This document shows, one piece after another, positions 46,522-56,417 of a stretch of 64,000 nt of DNA (position 1 is the first letter of the stretch; each line of letters opens with the position of its first letter). The notes below the pieces were generated by a model that ran no database searches, was not told the DNA's origin, and saw only the letters and a list, made by a program, of their open reading frames with translations. The position numbers and the translations under genes were made by a program. This DNA is from Emcibacteraceae bacterium (lineage in GTDB: Bacteria; Pseudomonadota; Alphaproteobacteria; Sphingomonadales; Emcibacteraceae), in the NCBI GenBank assembly GCA_021774795.1, contig JAJFIR010000029.1:28527-92526 (forward strand), read 5' to 3'.

Positions 46522-47902
46522 TAATTTTACCCATCTTGGTCAACTGGCCAATCGCTGCTTGATCCAGTCGAACGGTAATTTTAGTGTGATTTTCCATATC
46601 TTTACGATCAATAACCTCGCCGTACCTATAAAATAAGGCTATGTCTGCGCCGTCTTTGTGAGCGAATTTTAGTTTAAATGTCTTTTTGTCTTTTGCTAGT
46701 TGTAAATCAAGTGTGGCAAGAAGATTTTCACATCCTGATCCTGAAATGGCTGAAACTAATTCTACGTTATCCTGCCTTGACGCTATATTTTCTAATATTT
46801 CACACTCCCTATCTTCCAGTAAATCAATTTTATTCCAAACTTCAAATATTTTCTCCTCACTTTCCGAACCTACTCCAAGAGATTTCAAAATACCTACTAC
46901 GTCTTCTTTCTGTGCATCGGTTTCTGGATGGGAAATATCACGGACATGAAGAATTATATCTGCTTCTATCACTTCTTCTAATGTCGCCCGAAACGCCGCA
47001 ACCAAATGTGTTGGCAGGTCGGAAATAAATCCAACCGTGTCTGAAATAATTGCCTTCTTGCCATTTGGCATATCAACGTTACGCATGGTCGGATCAAGTG
47101 TCGCAAATAATAAATCTTCGGCCATGACATTCGCGTCAGTTAAATAGTTAAACAATGTTGATTTACCGGCATTGGTATAACCCACAAGTGCAATGATTGG
47201 AAACGGCACCTTACGGCGGCTATTTCTATGTAATTCGCGTGTTCTGGCAACCGAGGACAATTGTTTCTTTATTTTTGAAATGCGCTCATCAATCAAGCGT
47301 CTGTCAGATTCAATTTGCGACTCTCCCGGTCCTCCTAAAAATCCGAATCCGCCACGCTGGCGTTCCAAATGGGTCCATGACCGGACTAGTCGGCTTTTTT
47401 GGTACGAAAGATGCGCAAGCTCGACCTGCATCACACCTTCTTTCGTTTGCGCACGGTCACCAAAAATTTCCAGGATAAGGCCCGTTCGATCGATGACTTT
47501 GACTTTTAATTCTTTTTCAAGATTTCTTTGTTGACCGGGGCTAAGTTCACAATCAGCAATAACGAGTTCAATATCTTGGCCACGAATAATTGTTGCCAGT
47601 TCTTCTAACTTCCCTTTGCCAAGATAAGTGGAGGGGCGAATTTTGTTGAGGGATATTATCTGCGCAGCCAAGACATCGAGATCTAATGCAGCAGAAAGTG
47701 AAACAGCCTCAGCCAAACGGTCATCAGCATTTCTGTTGGGTGATGATGCGTGTCCATAATTCGTGAGTTTTGGATGAAAAACGAGTGTACGTGCGCCTGA
47801 TGATTGTGTAGTGGTTTCCTCGCCATCACCATGATCGTCCCATATACTACTGAAAGTCTTTTTGCGAAACTCTAATGATTCTTTTGTACCGTGCTCGGAC
47901 AT
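46511..47902 (-). CDS. hflX: Ribosome-associated GTPase HflX
   Basis: A 463-residue GTPase. The N-terminal nucleotide-binding HflX domain includes YLGKGKLEEL and ADCELSPGQQRNLE. A coiled-coil linker follows, with RGGFGFLGGPGESQIESDRR. The G domain shows G1 GYTNAGKST, G3 DTVGFI and G4 NKID. HflX splits stalled or stress-damaged ribosomes. It lies 12 nt after hfq, as in most proteobacteria, and would be co-transcribed with it. Confidence 0.94.
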   Translation of the reverse strand: MSEHGTKESLEFRKKTFSSIWDDHGDGEETTTQSSGARTLVFHPKLTNYGHASSPNRNADDRLAEAVSLSAALDLDVLAAQIISLNKIRPSTYLGKGKLEELATIIRGQDIELVIADCELSPGQQRNLEKELKVKVIDRTGLILEIFGDRAQTKEGVMQVELAHLSYQKSRLVRSWTHLERQRGGFGFLGGPGESQIESDRRLIDERISKIKKQLSSVARTRELHRNSRRKVPFPIIALVGYTNAGKSTLFNYLTDANVMAEDLLFATLDPTMRNVDMPNGKKAIISDTVGFISDLPTHLVAAFRATLEEVIEADIILHVRDISHPETDAQKEDVVGILKSLGVGSESEEKIFEVWNKIDLLEDRECEILENIASRQDNVELVSAISGSGCENLLATLDLQLAKDKKTFKLKFAHKDGADIALFYRYGEVIDRKDMENHTKITVRLDQAAIGQLTKMGKINED

Positions 47903-47914
47903 TACAGAGGAAAA

Positions 47915-48169
47915 TTACTCCTCATCGTCGGATTCATCCTCGCCGGCATCAAAAAGGTTTATTGTACCGCCCGGCATAATCGTTGAGATAGCATGTTTGT
48001 AAACGAGCTGTACATTGGCATCCCGACGTAGCAGGATACAGAAATTATCAAACCACGTAATAATGCCCTGAAGCTTTACACCATTAACCAGAAAAACTGT
48101 GATGGGAGTTTTATTTTTACGAACATGATTTAAAAAGGCATCTTGTAAGTTGTGCATTTTTTCAGACAT
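47915..48169 (-). CDS. hfq: RNA chaperone Hfq
   Basis: An 84-residue hexameric RNA chaperone. The Sm1 motif ([22 protein letters not shown]) and Sm2 (YKHAIST) are intact, and the tail is acidic ([11 protein letters not shown]), as in many alphaproteobacteria. The start is at 48169 (MSEKMHNLQ) with GGAA upstream; a longer frame from 48232 adds unlike residues. A possible -10 (TATAAT) lies at 48196-48191 but without a good -35. It pairs small RNAs with mRNAs and links with the following hflX. Confidence 0.95.
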   Translation of the reverse strand: MSEKMHNLQDAFLNHVRKNKTPITVFLVNGVKLQGIITWFDNFCILLRRDANVQLVYKHAISTIMPGGTINLFDAGEDESDDEE

Positions 48170-48305
48170 TTTTTTATTCCACTTTTTATTATTATATAGC
48201 CTTATGACAGTATTACCCGATAATTGCAGCATATCAATGTTGCTTCAGCATACCACATGATGTGAATATATTAAACAAAGAAGATCAAAATATGACGACA
48301 GATTA

Positions 48306-49766
48306 TTAATTTTTCCTAAATGACGGGGATAGGAATATCAGCAGCGTAATAATTTCCAAACGACCGATGATCATTATAAATGATGTTACCCATTTGCTGG
48401 TATAACTCATTCCCGAGTATCCTAAAAAGTCAGGTACAATTAAACCCGTCATCGACCCTGCACTGAATAGATTTGCGATTGTCAATCCTACCCCGACGCT
48501 GAAATCATATCCGAGTGCTCCATAAGCCACTGAAAATATTGCCATTGACGCAAGATAAAGAAATAGAAGCGTCCATACACTCATTAAGATGGAACTGGTA
48601 ACGCTCATATCGTTTACCCGCATCGGCACTACGCCGTGTGGATGAGCAAGTCTGTTAATTTCCCGATCGGCTTGCCTGAATAAAACTTTAAATCGTACAA
48701 TTTTAAATCCTCCGGCACTTGATCCCATCGCCCCACCTATAAATAATAAAATTATGCATATAAAAACTATTCCAAGTGACATGGTATTAGCACCGTCGGG
48801 CAGATAACCTGTGGTGCTCAAAGCCGAAACTGCCGTAAAAATAGAGACACCCAATTTTTTTATTATTGACGTACTCGACGCGGTATCAGTGCCAACCAAA
48901 TTAGCAAATATAATCAAGCTTGCAATTGCAATAATCCCGAAAAAATATTTAAGTTCCTTGTCATTTTTATACACCCGAAATTTACCGTTTGAAAAAAAAG
49001 ACCAATGATATGTTAAATTAGTTGCAGCAAAGATCATAAATGGAATGAGAATAAATTCTGCTATATTTCCGTAAGAATTAACTCCAAAATTAGCATGATT
49101 TGAAAAACCACCGCTCGACATGGTCGCCATTGAAGTCGATAGCGCATCAAACGCCGACATTCCGCTTAAGTTTAATAAAACCACGCACAAAATTGTTAAA
49201 CCCAGATAAATTTTTGCGAGCGGTTTAAAAGCCGAATTAATTCTGGATACAAATCCTTCTCCTTCACCATGTGAAAGGGCTGATTTAAATAATTCTGAAC
49301 CACCTATCGCGCTCAATGGAATTATCGATACAGCAAGCACAAAAATGAAAATACCTCCCTGCCACTGCAAAAAGGCTCTCCAAAACAGAACCGTTTTTGG
49401 AGTCAGGGCTGAATTAGCAAGAATAGTCGCGCCCGATGTTGTAAAAGCCGACGCCGCTTCAAAATAAGCGTCGGTAAATTTTGTAAGCACACCGGAAACC
49501 ATAAAAGGAATTGATGCAAATACTGGAATAAGAAGCCAGACGAGCACCAAAAAAGAAATAACGTCAGAACGACTTGGTTTTTCAGGTTCATCACGGAAGG
49601 CGAAATAAAAGCCCATACCTATAAAAACAGTAAACATGCCACATATGAAGAAAGGCAAAATAAGCCCTTCTTCATTAAAAGTCATCGCTGCAATTATGGG
49701 AACAAATTCGCTAATTCCTAAGAAAATAAGAATATGACCAATGATATGACCGACTTTTGTTATCAT
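48306..49766 (-). CDS. trkH: TrkH-family potassium uptake channel subunit
   Basis: A 486-residue inner-membrane protein with about 10-12 transmembrane helices and four pore loops. Loops include ASAFTTSGATIL, STSMATMSSGGFSNH, VSALSTTGYLPDG and NLFSAGSMTGLI, the SxGG/TTG filter-like pattern of Trk/Ktr proteins. It forms the K+ pathway, gated by the NAD-binding TrkA encoded 38 nt upstream. No substitution at the filter glycines is evident. Confidence 0.9.
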   Translation of the reverse strand: MITKVGHIIGHILIFLGISEFVPIIAAMTFNEEGLILPFFICGMFTVFIGMGFYFAFRDEPEKPSRSDVISFLVLVWLLIPVFASIPFMVSGVLTKFTDAYFEAASAFTTSGATILANSALTPKTVLFWRAFLQWQGGIFIFVLAVSIIPLSAIGGSELFKSALSHGEGEGFVSRINSAFKPLAKIYLGLTILCVVLLNLSGMSAFDALSTSMATMSSGGFSNHANFGVNSYGNIAEFILIPFMIFAATNLTYHWSFFSNGKFRVYKNDKELKYFFGIIAIASLIIFANLVGTDTASSTSIIKKLGVSIFTAVSALSTTGYLPDGANTMSLGIVFICIILLFIGGAMGSSAGGFKIVRFKVLFRQADREINRLAHPHGVVPMRVNDMSVTSSILMSVWTLLFLYLASMAIFSVAYGALGYDFSVGVGLTIANLFSAGSMTGLIVPDFLGYSGMSYTSKWVTSFIMIIGRLEIITLLIFLSPSFRKN

Positions 49767-49804
49767 TATTTACTCAAAAGTTATTTTGGTTAAATTATAA
49801 AATA

Positions 49805-51181
49805 TTAGAAATATTCAAGTCGGACCGAAAAGATTTCTTCGACTTTCTTGATCATATCTGCACAAGTAAATACAATAACTGTATCTCCAGACTTAATAAT
49901 TGTTCCGCCTTTGGGTACAATAACCTTATCATCCTGAATAACCGAACCAATGATTATCCCGGCAGGTAATTTCACATCACGTAACGGTTTTCCGACCAGC
50001 GGGGATGCTTCAACAGCCACTGCCTCAATCACCTCTGCCTCCCCTCCCGCAAGACTTTGTAACGAGCTAATTCGGCCTCGACGCATATGCTGTAAAATAC
50101 TGGATACGGTAGTTTGCCGTGGATCTACGAACGCTTCAATACCCACGGACGCCGTTAGATCGCCAAATGAATGATCGTTAACCAAGGTAATGGCACTTTT
50201 ACACCCTAATTGCTTAGCGAGAAGAGCAGAAAGAATGTTCACTTTGTCATCGTTAGTAACAGATATAATAGAATGTGTGCCTTGTATGTTTGCTTCTTTC
50301 AATATTTCCATATCTAATGCATCACCATGAATAACAACAGCCTTTGACACTCTTTCGGCGACATTTATGGCTCTGGTTTCATCGGATTCAATGATTTTAA
50401 TTTTGAACTTACGATCTGATTCAACCAGTTGTTCACTCAGGAATAACCCGACATTACCACCACCTACAATAACGACATTTCGCGCTTCTTCTTCCTCGTG
50501 ACCAAACACGCTTAGTGCCCTCGTCACATGAGTTTTTTCAAGCGCAATATAAATATTATCGCCAACCAACAAATGGTCATTGCCACCGGGAACAATCAGT
50601 TTTCCGTTTCTTAAAATACCGCAAACTACCAAATTTAAATCAGGGAAGAGTTCCGTTAATTGTCTGAGCGGCGTATCAACAACCGGGCAGTCTTCTTCTA
50701 ATTTTACGCCAACTACCCAAACTCGGTCACCAGCAAACCGGATCATATCCGTAGCGCCGGGCACCTCTAATCGATTAATTGCCGCCTTAGCAACTTCGAT
50801 TTCTGGAGAAATAATCACATCGATAGGCATGTGATCCCGACTAAACAATGCCCGCCATTCAGGGTTTAAATAATTTTGTGCTCTAATTCTGGCAATTTTT
50901 GTTGGCACATTAAAAAGTGAATGCGCCACTTGACACGCCACGATATTCACTTCGTCAAATAACGTAACGGCGATTATCATATCGGCATCTTCTGCGCCGG
51001 CGCTTTCAAGTAGGTCGGGATAGGATGCATAACCAACCAAAGCATGTACATCTAGCGAATTTCGCACCTTATTAATAAGTTCTTCAGAGCGATCGATAAC
51101 TGTCACGTCATTTTGCTCATTTGCCAAATGACGTGCAATATTAAACCCAACCTGTCCCGCTCCGCAGACTATTACTTTCAT
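49805..51181 (-). CDS. trkA: Trk system potassium transporter regulator TrkA
   Basis: A 458-residue cytoplasmic protein with two RCK_N (Rossmann) domains, each starting with a glycine-rich loop (VCGAGQVGFNIA at 5-16 and VIVGGGNVGLFLS near 236). Each is followed by an RCK_C subdomain (VPGGNDHLLVGD and VIVPKGGTIIKSGD). It binds NAD/ATP and gates TrkH. It sits between ntrX and trkH; trkA after ntrX is a common alphaproteobacterial order. AAGGGA lies 10 nt before its ATG. Confidence 0.93.
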   Translation of the reverse strand: MKVIVCGAGQVGFNIARHLANEQNDVTVIDRSEELINKVRNSLDVHALVGYASYPDLLESAGAEDADMIIAVTLFDEVNIVACQVAHSLFNVPTKIARIRAQNYLNPEWRALFSRDHMPIDVIISPEIEVAKAAINRLEVPGATDMIRFAGDRVWVVGVKLEEDCPVVDTPLRQLTELFPDLNLVVCGILRNGKLIVPGGNDHLLVGDNIYIALEKTHVTRALSVFGHEEEEARNVVIVGGGNVGLFLSEQLVESDRKFKIKIIESDETRAINVAERVSKAVVIHGDALDMEILKEANIQGTHSIISVTNDDKVNILSALLAKQLGCKSAITLVNDHSFGDLTASVGIEAFVDPRQTTVSSILQHMRRGRISSLQSLAGGEAEVIEAVAVEASPLVGKPLRDVKLPAGIIIGSVIQDDKVIVPKGGTIIKSGDTVIVFTCADMIKKVEEIFSVRLEYF

Positions 51182-51220
51182 CTTATTTATCCCTTTATCT
51201 CAATGGCTAGATTTAAGATA

Positions 51221-52591
51221 TCATTTCTTCTCGAGACTGTTTACACCTAGCCCCTTTAATTTTCGATGTAATGCGGAACGTTCCATCCCCACGAATTCTG
51301 CGGTGCGGGAAATATTTCCCTGAAACCGTTGTATTTGAACATTCAAATATTCACGTTCAAAAGTTTCCCTCGCTTCCCTTAAAGGCAATGTCATAATTTC
51401 AGTATTTGCATTGGGTCTGATTATCTCACTATCAGCCATTAATTCTACGGGCAACATATCCACCGATATTACTTCTTCCTCCGAAGACAATATTAACAAT
51501 CGTTCTACTGTATTTTTTAACTGTCGAACATTACCCGGCCAATCATGCGCCTGAAGTGCTGAAAGCGCCTCTTGATTAATTTCCCTTGGTGGTCGACCGG
51601 TTGCGGTGGTAAAATTTATCATCATTTGATTGATTAGAAGCGGGATATCTTCGCGTCTTTGCGTTAACGACGGCACCTGAACCGGGACCACATTCAAGCG
51701 ATGGTATAAATCTTCTCTAAACCTTTGCGCATCTATTTCATTACGCAGGTTCCGGCTTGTAGCACTTACAACACGGACATTAACTTGAACACGCTGATTT
51801 CCACCGACACGTTCAAATGTCTGATCCGTCAATATCCGCAATATCTTCGCCTGGGTTGTTTGTGGCATGTCCGCTACTTCATCAAAAAACAAAGTGCCGC
51901 CATGGGCTTTTTCAAACACGCCGGTTTTTACAACTATTCCATTTTCTTCAACACCGAATAATTCACTTTCCATATTGTCCGGAGACATACTTGCGGCGTT
52001 CACGACAATGAAAGCCCCGTTGGCCCTTTTTGATCGCCTGTGAATAAGACGTGCGACCAGCTCTTTACCGGTACCGGATGAACCTGATATAAGCACTCGA
52101 CTGCCGCTCGGTGCTACTTTCTCGATCGTGTTACGTACGAAACTGATAGCAGAAGAAGTGCCGGTAAGCTCATCTTCATAACCCGCTTTTTCTTTTAATT
52201 CACTGTTCTCTCGCCTTAATCGCTCAACTTCCGTTGCGCGCTCAACAAGGATCAGCAGTTTTTCGCTTTCAAAGGGCTTACTGATAAAGTCATACGCCCC
52301 GCGTTTAATCGCAGTTACCGCTGTTTCAATGTTACCGTGTCCACTGATAATAATCACCGGCAGATCTTTATGTTGTTTTTTTACTTCAGCCAATATCTCC
52401 AACCCATCAAGCCTACTGCCCTGTAACCAGATATCAAGTATTAGTAAAGACGGTCTTCTGGAATCAATTTCTTTGAGTGCCGAATCACTATCCCCTGCAA
52501 CGCGGGTTTCATAGCCTTCATCATTTAGAATGCCGGAAATAAGATCTCTTATATCTGCCTCGTCATCCACGATTAAAATGTCAAGCGCCAT
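51221..52591 (-). CDS. ntrX: Response regulator NtrX
   Basis: A 456-residue NtrC-family regulator. The receiver domain has phosphoacceptor D53 and conserved Lys in YDFISKPF. The AAA+ domain has GSSGTGKE, Walker B LFFDEVADMP and an arginine-finger region. The C-terminal helix-turn-helix is in ISRTAEFVGMERSALHRKL. The sigma-54 contact loop GAFTGA is missing: the segment after ESELFGVEE reads NGIVVKTG. NtrX probably acts at sigma-70 promoters or as a repressor, as known for alphaproteobacterial NtrX. Its ATG overlaps ntrY by 11 nt. Confidence 0.94.
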   Translation of the reverse strand: MALDILIVDDEADIRDLISGILNDEGYETRVAGDSDSALKEIDSRRPSLLILDIWLQGSRLDGLEILAEVKKQHKDLPVIIISGHGNIETAVTAIKRGAYDFISKPFESEKLLILVERATEVERLRRENSELKEKAGYEDELTGTSSAISFVRNTIEKVAPSGSRVLISGSSGTGKELVARLIHRRSKRANGAFIVVNAASMSPDNMESELFGVEENGIVVKTGVFEKAHGGTLFFDEVADMPQTTQAKILRILTDQTFERVGGNQRVQVNVRVVSATSRNLRNEIDAQRFREDLYHRLNVVPVQVPSLTQRREDIPLLINQMMINFTTATGRPPREINQEALSALQAHDWPGNVRQLKNTVERLLILSSEEEVISVDMLPVELMADSEIIRPNANTEIMTLPLREARETFEREYLNVQIQRFQGNISRTAEFVGMERSALHRKLKGLGVNSLEKK

Positions 52592-54845
52592 GAACGATCC
52601 TTATTTTACTTTCGTTCTGATCAGTTGAATCATCCTCATCCCCATCAAAATCACTTTGACCCAGCGTCGCTCGTTTAAAAATTAATGTTGTTGAAGCCCC
52701 GGCTTCTTTGTTATTTTCCAATATTAAATCACCCCCATGATCTTTCATAATTTTCTTAACAATTGCGAGGCCCAGACCAGTGCCTTTTGATCGCGTTGTT
52801 ACGTACGGCTCAGTCAACCGATCAATCATTTCCTCCGGCATACCTATACCATTATCAGAAACATTGATCGCGATACGTTTTTCATTTGCTGCCAGTGAAA
52901 TTTTAATTTTACCATCTTTTTGGTCGATTAATGCTTCGGTGGCATTTTTTATAACATTTGTCAGTGCTTGGCCGATTTGCCTTGCGTCACATTCGAAATA
53001 CACCGGTTCATCCGGAAAATCGGTGGTAATCGTAATGTCACTACTTGCAACATCCATAAGAAACGTTGATTGTTTGGTAATTTTGACCAGATCCTCTTGT
53101 TGAATAACTGGACTAGGCATTCTGGCGAAAGAGGAAAATTCATCGACCATCTGTCGCAAATCCCGGACCTGACGAACGATCGTATCCGTACATTGTGTAA
53201 ATATTTCAGGTTCGCTCGTAATTTCGCTTAAATATTTGCGTTTCAGACGTTCCGCCGATAGTTGAATAGGCGTAAGCGGGTTTTTGATTTCATGGGCAAT
53301 TCGGCGTGCTACATCAGCCCAGGCTGCTGTACGTTCAGCGGCGACCTGTTCCGTTATGTCGTCAAAGCTAATTACAAACCCCTGAACGCGTTTGCCTTTT
53401 TTTTCGGCAGTAATGCGAACCAATAAATTTAACGTGCTTTCGCCGCGTTTTAACGCGATTTGGTTTTCAACGCCTTTATTTTTTCCGGTAAGAATTTTTT
53501 CGAACAATTCGGATACTTCCGGCATGACAACATTCAGTTTGGCACCCTTAAGTTTATTTTCGCTAATCCCCAGCATCGTTGAAGCAGACCTATTGGGTAA
53601 CGTGATTTTTCCTTGTGGATCAAGACCCATAATACCGGGCGATACCCCTGATAAAACTGTTTCAGTGAATCTTCGTCGCTCATCAAGTTTCAAGTTTGCT
53701 GAAAGCAAGTCTTTTTGCTGTTTTTGCAGTTGCCATGTCATGGTGTTAAAAGCTTTGGTTAAGCCACCAAGATCATCATAGCCTTCTTTAACAGGCGCGC
53801 GAGCAGAAAAATCCCCTTTACCCACCCTGTCAGTGGCACCAACCAGAATATTTATTGGTTTCATCAGTTTATTGGCCAGCCCAAAACCCAGCCAGGCTGA
53901 CAGGAATAGTACGATCAATGCAATGACAAGAAACGAGATATTAAACAGCAATCTATATTGGGAAAGTTCTGATTGGGATTTTTCAAAATCATTTTTTGCA
54001 TCCATCGTCCGACGAACGAGTGCCAACGCCTGTGCATCAATAAGCCGGCTAATATATAAATATTGATCTAAAAATCCATCAAGCCTTAAAAGCACCCTGA
54101 TTTGCCCGTCCCCACGATCGGGAAAGAACCGAACACCGCCTTCGGCTGCCTCATCCATAATTTGCTTATTCAGACGGCCATCAAATATGCTCAATGTCGC
54201 GCTCGCCCGAGCAGTAACCACGCCGTCTCGATTGAGCATGATTGCTTCGGAAAGACCCAGCGATCGTACCTGTATATTTAATGCCTGATCTAATAATTCA
54301 GGTTGCCTACTTAGCGTAAATGCTTGTCTGTTAAGTTCATTAGCCATGCCGAGCGCATCAGCACGAATGATTTGCATATGTTCCTGAATATAGGTTTCTG
54401 CTACACTCTCAGAGCTATCTAGTACGGTTTTCACTTTATCACTAAACCATCCCTGAAGACCAAATTCAAAGAACATAACGGAAAATATTGCAACGATAAT
54501 TGTTGGCGTAATGGTTACAACGCTAAAGAGGGTAACAATGCGCTTATGAAGTCTTGTTGCAGCGGCTCCTTTTTGAGTTTTACCCCATAATTGTATGACC
54601 TGCCTAACGACCAATGTTACAAGAAGTAAAAGCAAGATAGTGATGAACAGCACAAATATATATAAATTATCCGGTGTAGGAGAAAGCGGAGCAACATCTG
54701 AGAAAATGGAATATGCGGCACCACCCGAAACCAGTATCCCCAAAAACAGCACATATACGGCTTTACTTTCAAGATCTACTCTTCGCGCCCACAATATTAT
54801 TTTACTTAGCAGTCTGGACTTTTTTCTTATCGCTTGTTCACTCAT
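52581..54845 (-). CDS. ntrY: Sensor histidine kinase NtrY
   Basis: A 754-residue membrane kinase. Several N-terminal transmembrane helices (about 28-48, 55-75, 90-112) are followed by a periplasmic sensor region and another TM (about 290-312). Then come HAMP (about 315-370), PAS (about 380-490), HisKA with the phospho-His in [12 protein letters not shown], and HATPase_c (NVIKNATEAL, DNGIGMP, GTGLGLAI). It phosphorylates NtrX in response to nitrogen, redox or envelope signals. An inverted repeat lies 23 nt upstream of its start. Confidence 0.94.
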   Translation of the reverse strand: MSEQAIRKKSRLLSKIILWARRVDLESKAVYVLFLGILVSGGAAYSIFSDVAPLSPTPDNLYIFVLFITILLLLLVTLVVRQVIQLWGKTQKGAAATRLHKRIVTLFSVVTITPTIIVAIFSVMFFEFGLQGWFSDKVKTVLDSSESVAETYIQEHMQIIRADALGMANELNRQAFTLSRQPELLDQALNIQVRSLGLSEAIMLNRDGVVTARASATLSIFDGRLNKQIMDEAAEGGVRFFPDRGDGQIRVLLRLDGFLDQYLYISRLIDAQALALVRRTMDAKNDFEKSQSELSQYRLLFNISFLVIALIVLFLSAWLGFGLANKLMKPINILVGATDRVGKGDFSARAPVKEGYDDLGGLTKAFNTMTWQLQKQQKDLLSANLKLDERRRFTETVLSGVSPGIMGLDPQGKITLPNRSASTMLGISENKLKGAKLNVVMPEVSELFEKILTGKNKGVENQIALKRGESTLNLLVRITAEKKGKRVQGFVISFDDITEQVAAERTAAWADVARRIAHEIKNPLTPIQLSAERLKRKYLSEITSEPEIFTQCTDTIVRQVRDLRQMVDEFSSFARMPSPVIQQEDLVKITKQSTFLMDVASSDITITTDFPDEPVYFECDARQIGQALTNVIKNATEALIDQKDGKIKISLAANEKRIAINVSDNGIGMPEEMIDRLTEPYVTTRSKGTGLGLAIVKKIMKDHGGDLILENNKEAGASTTLIFKRATLGQSDFDGDEDDSTDQNESKIRIVHGA

Positions 54846-54867
54846 AATGCAGAATAATTAACCATAT

Positions 54868-54885
54868 TGTTGCAATAATGCAACA
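54868..54885. promoter_or_regulatory. Inverted repeat between ntrC and ntrY
   Basis: TGTTGCA-ATAA-TGCAACA, a perfect 7-bp inverted repeat. On the minus strand a TATTAT lies directly before it, making this a candidate operator for an internal ntrYX promoter. No T-run follows on either side, so a terminator is less likely. Confidence 0.4.
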
Positions 54886-54933
54886 TAATAGCATGTAATT
54901 TTCATATACAATAATAAAAAATGATCAAAAACA

Positions 54934-56397
54934 TTAAAAACGTTTCTTAACTACCGATATTTCAAGTTCTTTTATTTTTTTCCGAAGGGTATTGCGGTTA
55001 AGACCCAAGAGTTCTGCTGCTTTGATTTGATTACCATTCGTCGCCTCTAAACTCAATTCAATAAGTGGAATTTCCAGCTCACTTAATATTCGGCTATACA
55101 GTCCATTGGGCGGAAGATATTGCCCTTCATGTGCTTCAAAATATTTACTCAAATGGCGATGGATAGATTGTTGTAAAGTTTCATTTAACTGACGTTTATC
55201 GTTTTCATTTATGCCTTGCTTGACGTCGTTCTTCGAATTATGCGCCAGTTCGCTGCATACCTCATTAAAGCCGATCAGTTCTTCCTTATAAAGTGCCGCT
55301 ATTCTTAGAATAAAATTCTCTAGTTCCCTAATATTGCCCGGCCAGTTATGTTCTGCTAAAAAATCATAGGCTTTTTGGTCCATTAATTTTGGAATCTGGT
55401 TATTGTCTTCTCCATAAATATTAAAGAAATGTTGGACCAGGTCCGGAATATCGTCTTTTCTCTCGCGAAGGGGTGGGATATTAATCGGAACTACATTTAA
55501 TCGATAATATAAATCCTCACGAAATAATCCTTGCGAGATTAGTTGTTTTAAATTGCGGTGAGTTGCCGCTATTATTCGAACGTCAACTTTTACAGCTTCC
55601 GTGCCACCAACCGACAGATACTCACCTTCCTGTAATACCCGAAGCAGTCGGGTTTGTGCATCCATAGGCATATCGCCAATTTCATCTAAAAACAACGTTC
55701 CGTTTCTGGCTTGCTCAAAACGTCCTATCTTTTTTGATACCGCCCCTGTGAACGAACCCTTTTCATGGCCGAACAATTCACTTTCAATAAGCTCTTTTGG
55801 TATGGCCGCCATATTAATAGCAACAAATTTTGAATTTCTTCGTTTACCCAGATCATGTAACGCTTTTGCAACCAGTTCTTTGCCGGTTCCGGTTTCACCG
55901 ATGATCATAACCGACAGGTCGGTATTCATTAATCGCGCCATAACCCGGTATACATCCTGCATTGCCAACGACCTGCCAATAAGTGGCATTTCCTCATCAT
56001 CCGCTATATTTGCGGAAACGAAAGTTGACTTTTTCGGACTTAGTCCTTTTGTTATCACCGTCCTTAATTCATCCAAATCAAATGGTTTTGGTAAATATTC
56101 GTATGCACCGCGCTCCGACGCTTTGACAGCAGTCATAAGAGTATTTTGCGCGCTCATTATAATCACGGGCAATTCCGGCCTTAGTTTTTTTATTCTAATC
56201 AGCATATCAAGACCGTTTTCATCCGGCATAACAACATCCGAAATTACGAGATCACCTTCGCCGTTAGAAATCCACCGCCACAAAGTCGTCGCATTGCTTG
56301 CCATGCGAACTTCATATCCTTCTCGGCTTAACGCACGACTGAGCACCGTTCTTATTGCCTTGTCGTCATCTGCTATCAAAATGGTTTTTTCGGTCAT
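54934..56397 (-). CDS. ntrC: Nitrogen regulation response regulator NtrC
   Basis: A 487-residue sigma-54 activator. The receiver has phosphoacceptor D54 and K104. The AAA+ domain has Walker A GETGTGKE, the sigma-54 contact loop in [13 protein letters not shown] (GSFTGA variant), Walker [11 protein letters not shown] and [12 protein letters not shown]. The Fis-type HTH is [17 protein letters not shown]. With NtrB it senses nitrogen through PII and opens sigma-54 promoters such as glnA-type ones. AGGAAG lies before the ATG. It is 20 nt after ntrB. Confidence 0.95.
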   Translation of the reverse strand: MTEKTILIADDDKAIRTVLSRALSREGYEVRMASNATTLWRWISNGEGDLVISDVVMPDENGLDMLIRIKKLRPELPVIIMSAQNTLMTAVKASERGAYEYLPKPFDLDELRTVITKGLSPKKSTFVSANIADDEEMPLIGRSLAMQDVYRVMARLMNTDLSVMIIGETGTGKELVAKALHDLGKRRNSKFVAINMAAIPKELIESELFGHEKGSFTGAVSKKIGRFEQARNGTLFLDEIGDMPMDAQTRLLRVLQEGEYLSVGGTEAVKVDVRIIAATHRNLKQLISQGLFREDLYYRLNVVPINIPPLRERKDDIPDLVQHFFNIYGEDNNQIPKLMDQKAYDFLAEHNWPGNIRELENFILRIAALYKEELIGFNEVCSELAHNSKNDVKQGINENDKRQLNETLQQSIHRHLSKYFEAHEGQYLPPNGLYSRILSELEIPLIELSLEATNGNQIKAAELLGLNRNTLRKKIKELEISVVKKRF

Positions 56398-56417
56398 TAA
56401 TTCTTCCTACATTGTAG

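Noticed and set aside
48170..48232. Longer Hfq with 21 extra residues
   Set aside because: The extension is unlike Hfq N-termini and the ATG at 48169 matches the family start.
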